A DNA stretch of 24,484 bases. Origin: a virus. Both the position numbers and the translations under genes were made by a program. The DNA is taken from positions 1-24,484 of the IMG/VR virus record IMGVR_UViG_3300025131_000409. One strand, written 5' to 3'. Positions 11,813-18,534 of the stretch are shown in pieces; position 1 is the stretch's first letter, and each line of letters starts with the position of its first letter. A model generated the notes under the pieces. The model worked only from the letters and a program-made list of their open reading frames with translations, did no database searches and had not been told where the DNA came from.

Positions 11813-12646
11813 ATGAATATATTATTATTCGATCTCGAAAATGGAAGTAAGACGCTTGGTAATAGAGGAGATATACAAAAATCTTTTGGCTTACCAGTGT
11901 TATCACCTGGATCTTTTGAAGACTTCAGTACAGTAATAACTCAACTTTATGATAAGACCGAAGATGATCATTCTGTATTAATTGGAAATCGTGAAATACA
12001 AGAACATCGCATAGTAAGAACTCTTGCAGATCCTACATTCCCAATAGATGCTTTAGTTATTGATACTTTTTCAGAATTATCTAAGAAATATCAAAGAAAT
12101 CTCACTAGAGATGATGGTGGTACAATGAAAATATCATCTTGGGGAAAGTTGAAGAATAAATTAGATGGTCTACTTGAATATCTAACTGCTCTTCCAGGCA
12201 TTCTTATATGTAATTGTCATAGCAAAATTCAAACTATGGATACTGGTGGAAATAAAGTATTGCCTTATATTGATGGCTCTACTAAAGAAGATGTTAGTAA
12301 ATGGTTTGATTTTGTATTATATGCTGCTACAGTTAATAAACCAAATGGTGATAATACATATGTATGGCGTACAAATCATACTTCAATGTATGATCATGCA
12401 AAAGATAGAACTCAATTACTTGACAATGAAATTCCTCAAGATTATCAAGTTGTAATTAATGCTGCTAATAAACGTGGATATGATGGTGCTAAAATCTTAG
12501 TAATAGGATCACCTGGTACTGGCAAAACATATTCACTTCGCACATTAAATCCCACAACAGTAAAGACCACTAAAACAAAAACACCTAAAGTAGTTGCAAG
12601 TGTTAATGGTGGTGGTACTGATATTCCAACAACAACTACAGTATAA
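11813..12646 (+). CDS. Sak4-like RecA-fold ATPase, apparently circularly permuted
   Basis: The start follows AAGGAG. Phage Sak4-type single-strand annealing ATPases begin with a P-loop, followed by a strand ending in D.E.G. Here the protein opens directly on that second strand (NILLFDLENGSKTL, 2-15). It continues in normal order with Walker B DALVIDTFSEL (79-89), SSWGKLKNKLDGLLEYL (108-124), the sensor strand GILICNCHSK (129-138) and EIPQDYQVVIN (206-216). The Walker A motif GSPGTGKT then appears at 232-239, followed by its helix YSLRTLNP and a Thr-rich tail. Joined end to end, residues 226-250 and 2-15 read like an ordinary Sak4 N-terminus. The neighbouring SSB supports a role in recombination-dependent replication. 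The ATP site is complete although rearranged. Confidence 0.8.
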   Translation: MNILLFDLENGSKTLGNRGDIQKSFGLPVLSPGSFEDFSTVITQLYDKTEDDHSVLIGNREIQEHRIVRTLADPTFPIDALVIDTFSELSKKYQRNLTRDDGGTMKISSWGKLKNKLDGLLEYLTALPGILICNCHSKIQTMDTGGNKVLPYIDGSTKEDVSKWFDFVLYAATVNKPNGDNTYVWRTNHTSMYDHAKDRTQLLDNEIPQDYQVVINAANKRGYDGAKILVIGSPGTGKTYSLRTLNPTTVKTTKTKTPKVVASVNGGGTDIPTTTTV

Positions 12647-12657
12647 GGAGAACCAAA

Positions 12658-13227
12658 ATGGCTGTAAAAACAATGGTACAAAATACAAGTACTGGCTTAT
12701 ATGATGCAGGTTGGCATGAACTCGTTATTAGTTCTGCTGCCTATGATACATGGACAGGTCCTGATGGTAAAGTGAAGAGATATGTAAATCTTCATTTTGA
12801 AGGATATGATAATATGGATCTTCGCATTTACGAAGCTAAGAATAGAGAAACTAATATAGAGTTTAAAATTGCTAATCTATTTCGTTATGCGTGTGCTGGT
12901 ATTATTGATGTTCTTAATGATCCTACAGGTAAGAATCCAGTAATTCAATATGATGATGAAGCTGAAAATCTAGTTGGTACTCGAATCAATGTTTTCTTTT
13001 ATAAAAAGAAAGCTGATGATGGTAATGAATATAGTCGTCCTTTTGATACTGTAGCTCCTGTTGAGCAAGTAACTGAACATGTAACATGGACAACTGATCA
13101 AGTTGCAAGACTTAAAGCTTCTGCAGAGAAGAATTTTGTTAGAGTAAAAGGTGATAAAGTAGATCATACTAATCATCATACTACAGCAAAAACTACTACA
13201 ACTAGTGATGCAGAATTACCCTTCTAA
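12658..13227 (+). CDS. single-stranded DNA-binding protein (DUF669/SSB-like)
   Basis: The start has AAGGAG upstream and lies 11 bases after the ATPase gene. The 189-aa product reads as a beta-rich binding domain (GWHELVISSAAYDTWTGPDG, VKRYVNLHFEGYDNMDLRIY, then VGTRINVFFYKKK). A Thr/His-rich flexible linker leads to an acidic end, DAELPF, the typical SSB tail that recruits partners. The pairing with a Sak4-like ATPase is a known arrangement in phage recombination modules. It would coat ssDNA and load the annealing ATPase and the primase-helicase. A strong hairpin follows the gene. Confidence 0.75.
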   Translation: MAVKTMVQNTSTGLYDAGWHELVISSAAYDTWTGPDGKVKRYVNLHFEGYDNMDLRIYEAKNRETNIEFKIANLFRYACAGIIDVLNDPTGKNPVIQYDDEAENLVGTRINVFFYKKKADDGNEYSRPFDTVAPVEQVTEHVTWTTDQVARLKASAEKNFVRVKGDKVDHTNHHTTAKTTTTSDAELPF

Positions 13228-13236
13228 ATAAACCCT

Positions 13237-13274
13237 GGGAAAAGGCTACATTATTAAAGATGTGGCCTTTTCCC
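13237..13274 (+). promoter_or_regulatory. 10-bp perfect hairpin after the SSB gene
   Basis: GGGAAAAGGC (13237-13246) and GCCTTTTCCC (13265-13274) pair perfectly. The 18-base loop can itself form ACAT / ATGT. CCTGG and CCAGG at the outer edge may lengthen it. The AGGAG of the next gene begins four bases after the stem. The T run lies within the 3' arm, so intrinsic termination is doubtful. Translational control or transcript processing between SSB and the following genes is more likely. Confidence 0.6.
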
Positions 13275-13288
13275 CTCCAGGAGAATAT

Positions 13289-13507
13289 ATGCGAAAAATG
13301 TCTGAAGAATCAGCTAATGAATTATGGAAAGCTTTAAATAAATTAAAAGATAAAGAAGAAGAATTTGCTAAAATATGTGTCAAATTAGAAGTTGCTACTG
13401 AAATAATTAAAGCTTGGGTTGGATATATGAATAGTCATTTATCTGAAACTGAAAAATTATTAGTTAGTAAATCTAAAGAATTTCTAGGAGAAGATAATGA
13501 ATCTTGA
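13289..13507 (+). CDS. 72-aa helical, coiled-coil-like protein
   Basis: The start is placed at the ATG of 13289, which has CCAGGAG six bases upstream. A GTG 27 bases earlier would put the hairpin arm and this binding site inside the coding region. The product begins MRKMSEESANELWKALNKLK and is almost wholly helical and charged (DKEEEFAKICVKLEVATEII), with a short aromatic part (KAWVGYMNSH). It is probably an oligomerising or adaptor protein; no family is recognised. Confidence 0.65.
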   Translation: MRKMSEESANELWKALNKLKDKEEEFAKICVKLEVATEIIKAWVGYMNSHLSETEKLLVSKSKEFLGEDNES

Positions 13508-13631
13508 TGATATAGTTAGATTATGGTATAAAACTCAGATGGGTGATATGCGGGAATGTAAGAAAAATCAATTTATCTTTGCTGATATAATGTGGAAACT
13601 TTATGAAAGATTAAAAGAGAAAGATGTCTAA
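13497..13631 (+). CDS. 44-aa small protein
   Basis: The ATG has CTAGGAG seven bases upstream, inside the end of the preceding gene. The product starts MNLDDIVRLWYKTQMGDMRE and continues with CKKNQFIFADIMWKLYERLK, two amphipathic helices with many aromatic residues. It overlaps both neighbours (11 and 8 bases). A good site and tight packing support it; function unknown. Confidence 0.55.
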   Translation: MNLDDIVRLWYKTQMGDMRECKKNQFIFADIMWKLYERLKEKDV

Positions 13632-13887
13632 AAATATCCCATTTAATATAAATAGAAGTCTAAATAAAAAAGATAAATCTAAAATAAGTAGTAGAAAATC
13701 TAGAAAACTTCATGGTATTTGTAGGGATGGTTCGTCAAGAAGTAGAGAAATGGCACAAGCTACTCGTTTCAATATGTATAGGAGAATACGAGAAGAAAAA
13801 GAAAATCCATATACAAAACATCCTCTATCATTTGAAGAATTTGATAATATTCCAGATATTGAAGATTTAATAAAGGAGAAAGAATGA
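13624..13887 (+). CDS. 87-aa basic hypothetical protein
   Basis: The ATG follows AAGAGAAAG. The first 55 residues are very basic and Ser-rich (NRSLNKKDKSKISSRKSRKL, then CRDGSSRSREMAQ), and the C-terminus is acidic (FEEFDNIPDIEDLIKEKE). The charge asymmetry suggests a nucleic-acid-binding arm with an acidic docking tail. Its end overlaps the next ATG. No family is recognised. Confidence 0.65.
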   Translation: MSKNIPFNINRSLNKKDKSKISSRKSRKLHGICRDGSSRSREMAQATRFNMYRRIREEKENPYTKHPLSFEEFDNIPDIEDLIKEKE

Positions 13888-14141
13888 AAACTTTAACAAT
13901 AAAATTAACAGAAGAAGAGTATGCTATATTAGCTGCTTTATCTAATAAACAACGAAGAAATCCCACTCAACAAGCTGCTTCTATTGTTGTTGATAAGATA
14001 AAATCTTGTCGTGGATCATTAAAAAGAGAAGTATTTGAAGAAGCTCAATGTGCTGTAGCTGTATCACCTGAGTATAGACAGTTAATTAGTGAAAAACGTA
14101 AAGAAAGAATAAATGCTGCTCATATAGATGGTAAACAATAA
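13884..14141 (+). CDS. 85-aa putative ribbon-helix-helix DNA-binding protein
   Basis: The start overlaps the preceding stop and has AAAGGAG upstream. The N-terminus MKTLTIKLTEEEYAILAAL has the strand-then-helix order of the ribbon-helix-helix family (alternating strand residues, then T-E-E-E-Y), followed by a second helix (NPTQQAASIVVDKIK). RHH proteins dimerise through the strand and bind DNA with it. The C-terminal 45 residues are charged and helical. It could be an early-operon regulator. I grade the fold as likely and the role as unknown. Confidence 0.55.
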   Translation: MKTLTIKLTEEEYAILAALSNKQRRNPTQQAASIVVDKIKSCRGSLKREVFEEAQCAVAVSPEYRQLISEKRKERINAAHIDGKQ

Positions 14142-14407
14142 TGAGTCTTAACGTAATTAAATATGAATGGGATGTTGGTGAGAACATAAAAGGGCAAGCT
14201 AACGCTATAAAAAATCTAAATTTTAATGTGTGGCTTGGTAAAAACGATAAAAATCGTCATGTAGATATTAAATTATTTGAACTTTGGGATAAAGAAGAAA
14301 CCAAAGTTATTTCAGAAGAATTAGATTTAAAACAATTAGTTTGTCTTAGAAACTTTTTAAATAGTATTCCATTCTTAGATGAAGAATTAGGAGAAAAAGA
14401 TGATTAA
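14141..14407 (+). CDS. 88-aa hypothetical protein
   Basis: Coupled to its neighbours: TAATG at the start and an eight-base overlap with the primase-helicase at the end. The product starts MSLNVIKYEWDVGENIKGQA and has beta-like (NFNVWLGKNDKNRHVDIKLF) and helical (LDLKQLVCLRNFLNSIPF) parts. Its location directly before primase-helicase suggests co-translation with it. No domain is recognised. Confidence 0.65.
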   Translation: MSLNVIKYEWDVGENIKGQANAIKNLNFNVWLGKNDKNRHVDIKLFELWDKEETKVISEELDLKQLVCLRNFLNSIPFLDEELGEKDD

Positions 14408-16139
14408 AGAATTTGCATTTGGATTAGCAAATCGACATCATTTTGGAGATGTACACGATATTGAAAAATGGGCAGGTATGGCACAAGATACTTTCATGTC
14501 CCTATGGGATTATGATAATCATGTAATTGATTATGTTAAACAGAAAGGTACTCTTGCATCATATGATGGAATGCTTTATATGCCTGATGAATTTATTCTT
14601 GATATAGATGGTGAGAATCCAGAAAGTGCTCGACAGAAAACTATCGGATTAAGTATTGTACTAGATGATTTATGTGTTCCATATCAAATTTACTTTTCTG
14701 GAACTGGATTTCATTTAGGTATACCTGGATCTGCTTTTAGATGGAAACCTGCACCTAATCTGCACCTAATGGTAAAAGATGAAATGATGGCTAAAGGTAT
14801 TTATGAATATGCAGATGTATCTGTATCTGATAAAACTAGACTTATAAGAGTAGTTAATACTCTTAATCAGAAATCAAATCTATGGAAAATTCCTCTTTTA
14901 CAGAAAGAATTACATAGTTCAATAATTGTAATACAAGAATTAGCAAAGAATAAACGCTCCACTTATCAATGGCAAACATTAGAATGTGAACCTGTGTTTG
15001 ATGTATTGAAACGTAAAACTGTTGCAAGTGATAAAACTTTTGAAACTGTTACTCTTGGTAGAACTCCAGATCCTGTATGGTATCCGTGTATTCAAACCAT
15101 GATGTCTGGTGCTGGTCAAGGATCAAGACATCAGATAGCTTTACGTGTAGCAGGATTTTTAAGATGGAGATATCCGGAACATGTAGTTAGGCTTGTTATG
15201 GAAGATTGGAGAAAACGTGTTGATTTAGATACTGCTATGCATTCATTTAGTAAGAAAGAAATGGATAAGATAGTAACTGATTGTTATGAAGGACATAAAG
15301 GTAATGGCTATAATTATGGCTGTACTGATGTTCATATGGATAATCATTGTCAATCTACATGTAGGCTTTATAAAGCTAAGAAGTCTCAACACATGATGGA
15401 TGCTAAAGCTATGGAAAAAGAACTTGTTGATTTTTTTACAAGAGATCTAGATCCAATAAATATAGGTAAATTATATGGTCAAGATTTTCCTATATATCCA
15501 GGTGAAGTAGTAGTTTTACAAGCACCACCTAAGTCTATGAAAACCATGCTCTTACAGAGTTGGATACATAAACTTAAACGTCCAACATATTTCATTGAAA
15601 TGGAAATGTCACCACGTCAAATGTGGATGAGATTCGTTATGATGGAAAAAGGTTGGGATGAAGATGAACTTAAAGCTCATTATAAACAGTATGCTAATGG
15701 AATTTCTCAGAATTTCGATTGGCTTACTATCGATTATAATAGTTGTTATTCTCATGAATTGAATAAACGTATCATGATGTTACCATATAAACCTGAGATA
15801 GTTGTTGTAGATCACATGGGTTTATTTAAATCTCAGAAACATGACAATAATATGAAGGTTGAAGAAGTATCTCAGGCTCTTATGGAAGTTGCAATTCAGA
15901 ATAATGTAGTAGTATTTGCAGTATCTGAAATAACTAAGCAAGCATTCCATGAAGGTATGGATATAACTTCAGCTAAAGGATCATTTAGAATTGGTTATAA
16001 TGCTAATAAAGTGCTCTCTCTCACACCATATAAAGATGATAAAAATCTTATCAAATCTTTAAAGGTTGTATGTACAGCCAATAGAGAAAGAGAAACTCTA
16101 AATTTAGAACTACTTGTAAATGGGACTGAAATAAAATGA
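14400..16139 (+). CDS. primase-helicase fusion: AEP-like primase, four-Cys domain, RecA-like helicase
   Basis: The 579-aa product has three parts. Residues 60-160 look like an archaeo-eukaryotic-type primase: FILDIDGEN (catalytic D68, D70), FSGTGFHLGIP (99-109, H105) and RLIRVVNT (147-154). Residues 228-325 carry four cysteines, C230, C308, C317 and C321, in a helical context (YPCIQTMM, GSRHQIALRVAGFLRW, YGCTDVHMDNHCQSTC). This order resembles the iron-sulfur domain of PriL. Residues 355-579 form a DnaB/RecA-like helicase with Walker A QAPPKSMKT (374-382), Walker B EIVVVDHMG (466-474) and VVFAVSEITK (504-513). The Walker A has Met where Gly usually precedes Lys. It would prime and unwind at the fork. 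No DNA polymerase gene is in the window. Confidence 0.8.
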   Translation: MIKEFAFGLANRHHFGDVHDIEKWAGMAQDTFMSLWDYDNHVIDYVKQKGTLASYDGMLYMPDEFILDIDGENPESARQKTIGLSIVLDDLCVPYQIYFSGTGFHLGIPGSAFRWKPAPNLHLMVKDEMMAKGIYEYADVSVSDKTRLIRVVNTLNQKSNLWKIPLLQKELHSSIIVIQELAKNKRSTYQWQTLECEPVFDVLKRKTVASDKTFETVTLGRTPDPVWYPCIQTMMSGAGQGSRHQIALRVAGFLRWRYPEHVVRLVMEDWRKRVDLDTAMHSFSKKEMDKIVTDCYEGHKGNGYNYGCTDVHMDNHCQSTCRLYKAKKSQHMMDAKAMEKELVDFFTRDLDPINIGKLYGQDFPIYPGEVVVLQAPPKSMKTMLLQSWIHKLKRPTYFIEMEMSPRQMWMRFVMMEKGWDEDELKAHYKQYANGISQNFDWLTIDYNSCYSHELNKRIMMLPYKPEIVVVDHMGLFKSQKHDNNMKVEEVSQALMEVAIQNNVVVFAVSEITKQAFHEGMDITSAKGSFRIGYNANKVLSLTPYKDDKNLIKSLKVVCTANRERETLNLELLVNGTEIK

Positions 16140-16318
16140 TACAGATCACAAAATGGCTAAATCCTAATGATGAAACCTGGTATAAAGGAACTTATATCAC
16201 TGTTCGTGAGTGGTTGATGATTGAGAAAGAACATATTGCCAATTTTACCGGTAAGACTACCACTATCAGAACTAACTCAGAAGGAGCTAAAGCTATATTT
16301 AGACAAAGGATCAAATGA
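16136..16318 (+). CDS. 60-aa hypothetical protein
   Basis: The ATG overlaps the primase-helicase stop (ATGA), and the stop overlaps the next ATG. The product starts MIQITKWLNPNDETWYKGTY, with a helix (VREWLMIEKEHIANF) and a Thr-rich strand (TGKTTTIRTNSEGAK), ending in basic residues. TGKTTT here is too short and lacks a glycine-rich loop before it, so it is not taken as a P-loop. Function unknown. Confidence 0.6.
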   Translation: MIQITKWLNPNDETWYKGTYITVREWLMIEKEHIANFTGKTTTIRTNSEGAKAIFRQRIK

Positions 16319-16473
16319 GAGATAAAATGATGGAAGAAGCTGATTGGAAAGATGGAATAAATGCTTTCAGATCTAGAGTTATAGACCAGTTAGACGGAAT
16401 AATTCAAGTACTTGATATACTTGAGAAAGACATAGCAAAATTAAAACAACAAACAAAAGGAGAACCCCAATGA
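16315..16473 (+). CDS. 52-aa coiled-coil-like protein
   Basis: The frame is coupled at both ends by ATGA overlaps. The product starts MRDKMMEEADWKDGINAFRS and continues with a heptad-like helix (VIDQLDGIIQVLDILEKDI, then AKLKQQ). It carries the AAAAGGAG binding site of the DUF932 gene in its last codons. It could form a dimer. No family is recognised. Confidence 0.55.
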   Translation: MRDKMMEEADWKDGINAFRSRVIDQLDGIIQVLDILEKDIAKLKQQTKGEPQ

Positions 16474-17270
16474 ACCCTTATTTACCAATAAGAAAAGTAC
16501 CATTAGATTATAATGGTATATCATCATCTGCTTATGCAGTTCAAATGCAACATGAATCTGGAAAAGGTACTCTAGATACTGAATGGAAAGAAACAGGTGT
16601 AGTAGGACATAGTTATCTTTTAGTAGATAATGATAGTGTAAGAAAAGCTGCAGAACAAGTAGCAGAAGAATCTAAACTTCAGTTTGTACATGATAAAACA
16701 TTCTTTAACGGCCGTAGTTACGCATATTCGTTAAAATCTGATCATGTGGTAGGTGAGGTTGCCCAAGGTGACGATGTGGCCTTAGGGATGCAATTTTGGA
16801 ACTCATATGACGGTTCTAAAGCATTTGGCTTTGCTATGATGCTTTATCGCCTCATATGTACCAATGGAATGATGAGTAAAGATCATTTCAATACTTATAG
16901 ATTTAAACATCAACCATCTAATGAAAACTGGGAAGATAGCTTGACAGAAGTAGTAACTAATATTAATAATTTAAGCAATGGATCTCATAATTTAGATGAA
17001 TTTCTTAGAAATCTCAGATCTCTTAGTAACTTAAATGTTACTACAGAAGAATTAGGTAGACTTAGACATAATCATTTGAAGGATGTTCCAATTCAATTGT
17101 GGGGTAATATAGTGGATCGTTATACTGATCCAAATAACCATGTTCCTCATAATGGTTGGACATTACTTAATGCTGCCACAGATCTTCTTTGGCACAAAAA
17201 GAAACCTACTGTTGCTAGTTATGGACAAAACTCTACAATAGTAGATGGTCTATGTCAGGCGGTCGCTTAA
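16470..17270 (+). CDS. DUF932 family phage protein
   Basis: The ATG has AAAAGGAGAACCCCA upstream. The 266-aa product follows the DUF932 plan. It has an N-terminal part with YLLVDNDSVRKAAEQ, then SYAYSLKSDHVVGEVAQGDD. The family-typical segment ALGMQFWNSYDGSKAFGFAM leads into LYRLICTNGMM. A helical C-terminal half follows (NWEDSLTEVVTNINNLSNG, RYTDPNNHVPHNGWTLLNAA). DUF932 proteins are common in phages and plasmids and often lie near recombination genes; their biochemical role is not settled. Length and motif order are normal. Confidence 0.75.
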   Translation: MNPYLPIRKVPLDYNGISSSAYAVQMQHESGKGTLDTEWKETGVVGHSYLLVDNDSVRKAAEQVAEESKLQFVHDKTFFNGRSYAYSLKSDHVVGEVAQGDDVALGMQFWNSYDGSKAFGFAMMLYRLICTNGMMSKDHFNTYRFKHQPSNENWEDSLTEVVTNINNLSNGSHNLDEFLRNLRSLSNLNVTTEELGRLRHNHLKDVPIQLWGNIVDRYTDPNNHVPHNGWTLLNAATDLLWHKKKPTVASYGQNSTIVDGLCQAVA

Positions 17271-17398
17271 AAGCACTGCAAGATATGTTTAAACGTGTTC
17301 TCCTCGAGAATGTAGAACTGAAAAGAAAAGTTCGTGTTCTTGAGGAGATACTTCGTTCTTATTTACCAATTTTAACAAGGAGAAAAAAGGATGAATAA
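17252..17398 (+). CDS. 48-aa basic leucine-zipper-like peptide
   Basis: The ATG lies inside the last codons of the DUF932 gene, with GATGGT upstream as a weak site. The product starts MSGGRLKALQDMFKRVLLEN, continues as a helix with regular Leu/Val (VELKRKVRVLEEILRSYL) and ends in a basic tail. It overlaps the next gene by eight bases. The helix looks like a short coiled coil. Function unknown. Confidence 0.5.
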   Translation: MSGGRLKALQDMFKRVLLENVELKRKVRVLEEILRSYLPILTRRKKDE

Positions 17399-17618
17399 TC
17401 AAATAGTAAAGCTAATAAGAAAACGCCTGGTTAAGGGTGAAGAACGATACGGTAAACAGAATATTGCATCTGATGGTAGAGACTTTATTCAAGAAGCTCT
17501 TGAAGAAGCACTTGATTGTTCTGTATATTTAGCAGGTCAGTTAATTGAGATTCAAGCAAAGCTGAAGAGTAAAAAAAAACTTCCTGATTATGAATGTATA
17601 GGAGATCAATGTATTTAA
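17391..17618 (+). CDS. putative MazG-like nucleotide pyrophosphohydrolase (75 aa)
   Basis: The ATG has AAGGAG about ten bases upstream. The small, all-helical product has RKRLVKGEERYGKQ (10-23) and then RDFIQEALEEALDCSVYLAG (30-49). The spacing of Glu residues (E35, E38, E39) and D42 before VYLA matches the metal-binding EExxE...D pattern of the all-alpha NTP pyrophosphatase fold. Phage enzymes of this type hydrolyse dNTPs or alarmones. The chain is short but keeps the core helices. A metal site is plausible; the substrate is unknown. A structured RNA follows directly. Confidence 0.55.
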   Translation: MNNQIVKLIRKRLVKGEERYGKQNIASDGRDFIQEALEEALDCSVYLAGQLIEIQAKLKSKKKLPDYECIGDQCI

Positions 17619-17620
17619 AT

Positions 17621-17765
17621 TGTAAACGCACCGATGAATGAGGTAGGGCAATTGTTGCCTCATAAAAATGCTGGGCATGTAAAATGTACTCTGACGAGAG
17701 TTGTGTCAGACTATAAACACACACGGTTACCATCCTGATAGCGGGATGAGGGGCTAACGTTTACA
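17621..17765 (+). ncRNA. 145-base multibranch RNA element (segment G)
   Basis: TGTAAACG (17621-17628) and CGTTTACA (17758-17765) close a domain. It contains the hairpin GGCAA-TTG-TTGCC (17647-17659), flanked by TGA / TCA; TCTGAC / GTCAGA (17690-17710) with the loop GAGAGTTGT; and CATCC / GGATG (17731-17748). This is a closed multi-hairpin junction with no coding capacity, between the MazG-like gene and a zinc-ribbon gene. One hairpin loop shares GAGAGT with a hairpin of segment B. It could be a riboswitch-like leader or a processed RNA. Confidence 0.55.
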
Positions 17766-17778
17766 TTGAAGTAGGTTC

Positions 17779-17807
17779 TGGTGCTTTCCTCTAACCAATT
17801 AGCACCA
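17779..17807 (+). promoter_or_regulatory. 7-bp hairpin at the start of the zinc-ribbon gene
   Basis: TGGTGCT (17779-17785) and AGCACCA (17801-17807) pair perfectly around a 15-base loop, and the ATG at 17814 lies seven bases after the stem. A possible GTG start (17781) lies inside the 5' arm, after TAGG. Folding would hide the GTG and leave the ATG free but without a ribosome binding site, so the hairpin may decide or limit initiation. Confidence 0.5.
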
Positions 17808-17813
17808 ACTATT

Positions 17814-18044
17814 ATGTATGGAATAAATGCAAAGTTACCTAAATCTTTATTCACGTGTTTTATGTGCCGCACCACAAAAATACAGGATTCTTATATTTGG
17901 GGAAACTTTGCTATCCCACCTGAGCATCCTTATGAAGAGCAAAGGATTTGCAAAAAGTGTGCCGTAAAAGAACACGGTAAGAAAAATAAACTAGATAAAG
18001 TAATAGATGAAAGGACTAAAGAATGGCTAAGAAAACAGCAGTAA
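17814..18044 (+). CDS. 76-aa zinc-ribbon-like protein, start uncertain (GTG 17781 or ATG 17814)
   Basis: From the ATG the product starts MYGINAKLPKSLFTCFMCRT and has two CxxC pairs, C15/C18 and C46/C49 (CFMC and CKKC), separated by IPPEHPYEEQR, then a basic tail (KEHGKKNKLDKV). The four Cys should bind one zinc. The alternative GTG adds MLSSNQLAPTI and has TAGG five bases upstream; the ATG has no visible site and follows a hairpin. Zinc-ribbon mini-proteins of this kind often bind nucleic acid or partner enzymes. The end overlaps the next gene. Confidence 0.65.
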   Translation: MYGINAKLPKSLFTCFMCRTTKIQDSYIWGNFAIPPEHPYEEQRICKKCAVKEHGKKNKLDKVIDERTKEWLRKQQ

Positions 18045-18244
18045 AAGAAAAGTATGCAGGACATAAAGTAAAATTACCAAATATGAAAGTTGAAACACCA
18101 TACCCTGAAAAAGTTAAGAAGTCTGATGTTGATTTTATAGGTGAAGAATTAGCTAAATTGTCTGAAAGACTTAATGAAGTAGAGCTTTCTGTATCTGATA
18201 TTGCTAATAAACTTAAAGTAGTAACAGGTAGAATGGGTTTATAA
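18023..18244 (+). CDS. 73-aa protein with basic N-terminus and coiled coil
   Basis: The product starts MAKKTAVKEKYAGHKVKLPN and then forms a heptad-rich helix (FIGEELAKLSERLNEVELSV, then SDIANKLKV). It overlaps the zinc-ribbon gene by 22 bases and the next gene by one base (TAATG). No strong ribosome binding site is visible, so coupling is likely. It may be a basic-arm oligomer; no family is recognised. Confidence 0.6.
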   Translation: MAKKTAVKEKYAGHKVKLPNMKVETPYPEKVKKSDVDFIGEELAKLSERLNEVELSVSDIANKLKVVTGRMGL

Positions 18245-18534
18245 TGGAAAGAGAAGGTGATTTAGGAAATTATTTAAGATTTAATTTTGAAAACGCTGTT
18301 GAAATGATAAATAAATTAACTAAAGATAATAATGCTTTACTTGATAAAATAGAAGAATTGGAAATTAAATTATATAATAAAGAAATGCCATCCATAAAAA
18401 GAGAGCCATTGCAAACTAGATTTGCTGAGATATCTAGAGAAGCTAAAACTGCAATGGAGCGATTCACAACCAAATTAAAAAAGGAGATCAATAAAGATGC
18501 CAAGTCCAAGCAAAGCCAAGGGCAACCGATTTGA
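18244..18534 (+). CDS. 96-aa coiled-coil protein
   Basis: The ATG overlaps the preceding TAA. The product contains the long helix EMINKLTKDNNALLDKIEEL, then EIKLYN, and a second basic helix (AEISREAKTAMERFTTKLKK). It overlaps the resolvase gene by 38 bases. Two consecutive coiled-coil genes before a resolvase suggest an accessory complex, but this is speculation. No motif is recognised. Confidence 0.6.
   Translation: MEREGDLGNYLRFNFENAVEMINKLTKDNNALLDKIEELEIKLYNKEMPSIKREPLQTRFAEISREAKTAMERFTTKLKKEINKDAKSKQSQGQPI

Noticed and set aside
16136-16318. P-loop in the 60-aa protein (TGKTTT)
   Set aside because: There is no glycine-rich loop before it, no Walker B, and the chain is too short.
17621-17765. 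Group I intron
   Set aside because: GTCAGACTATAA recalls the P7 region, but paired core elements P3/P7/P8 could not be laid out and the flanking genes look separate and complete.
17765-17780. Glutamine riboswitch
   Set aside because: GAAGTAGG resembles part of the glutamine aptamer, but the matching CGTTCA and GAAGGAACG elements are not found around it.
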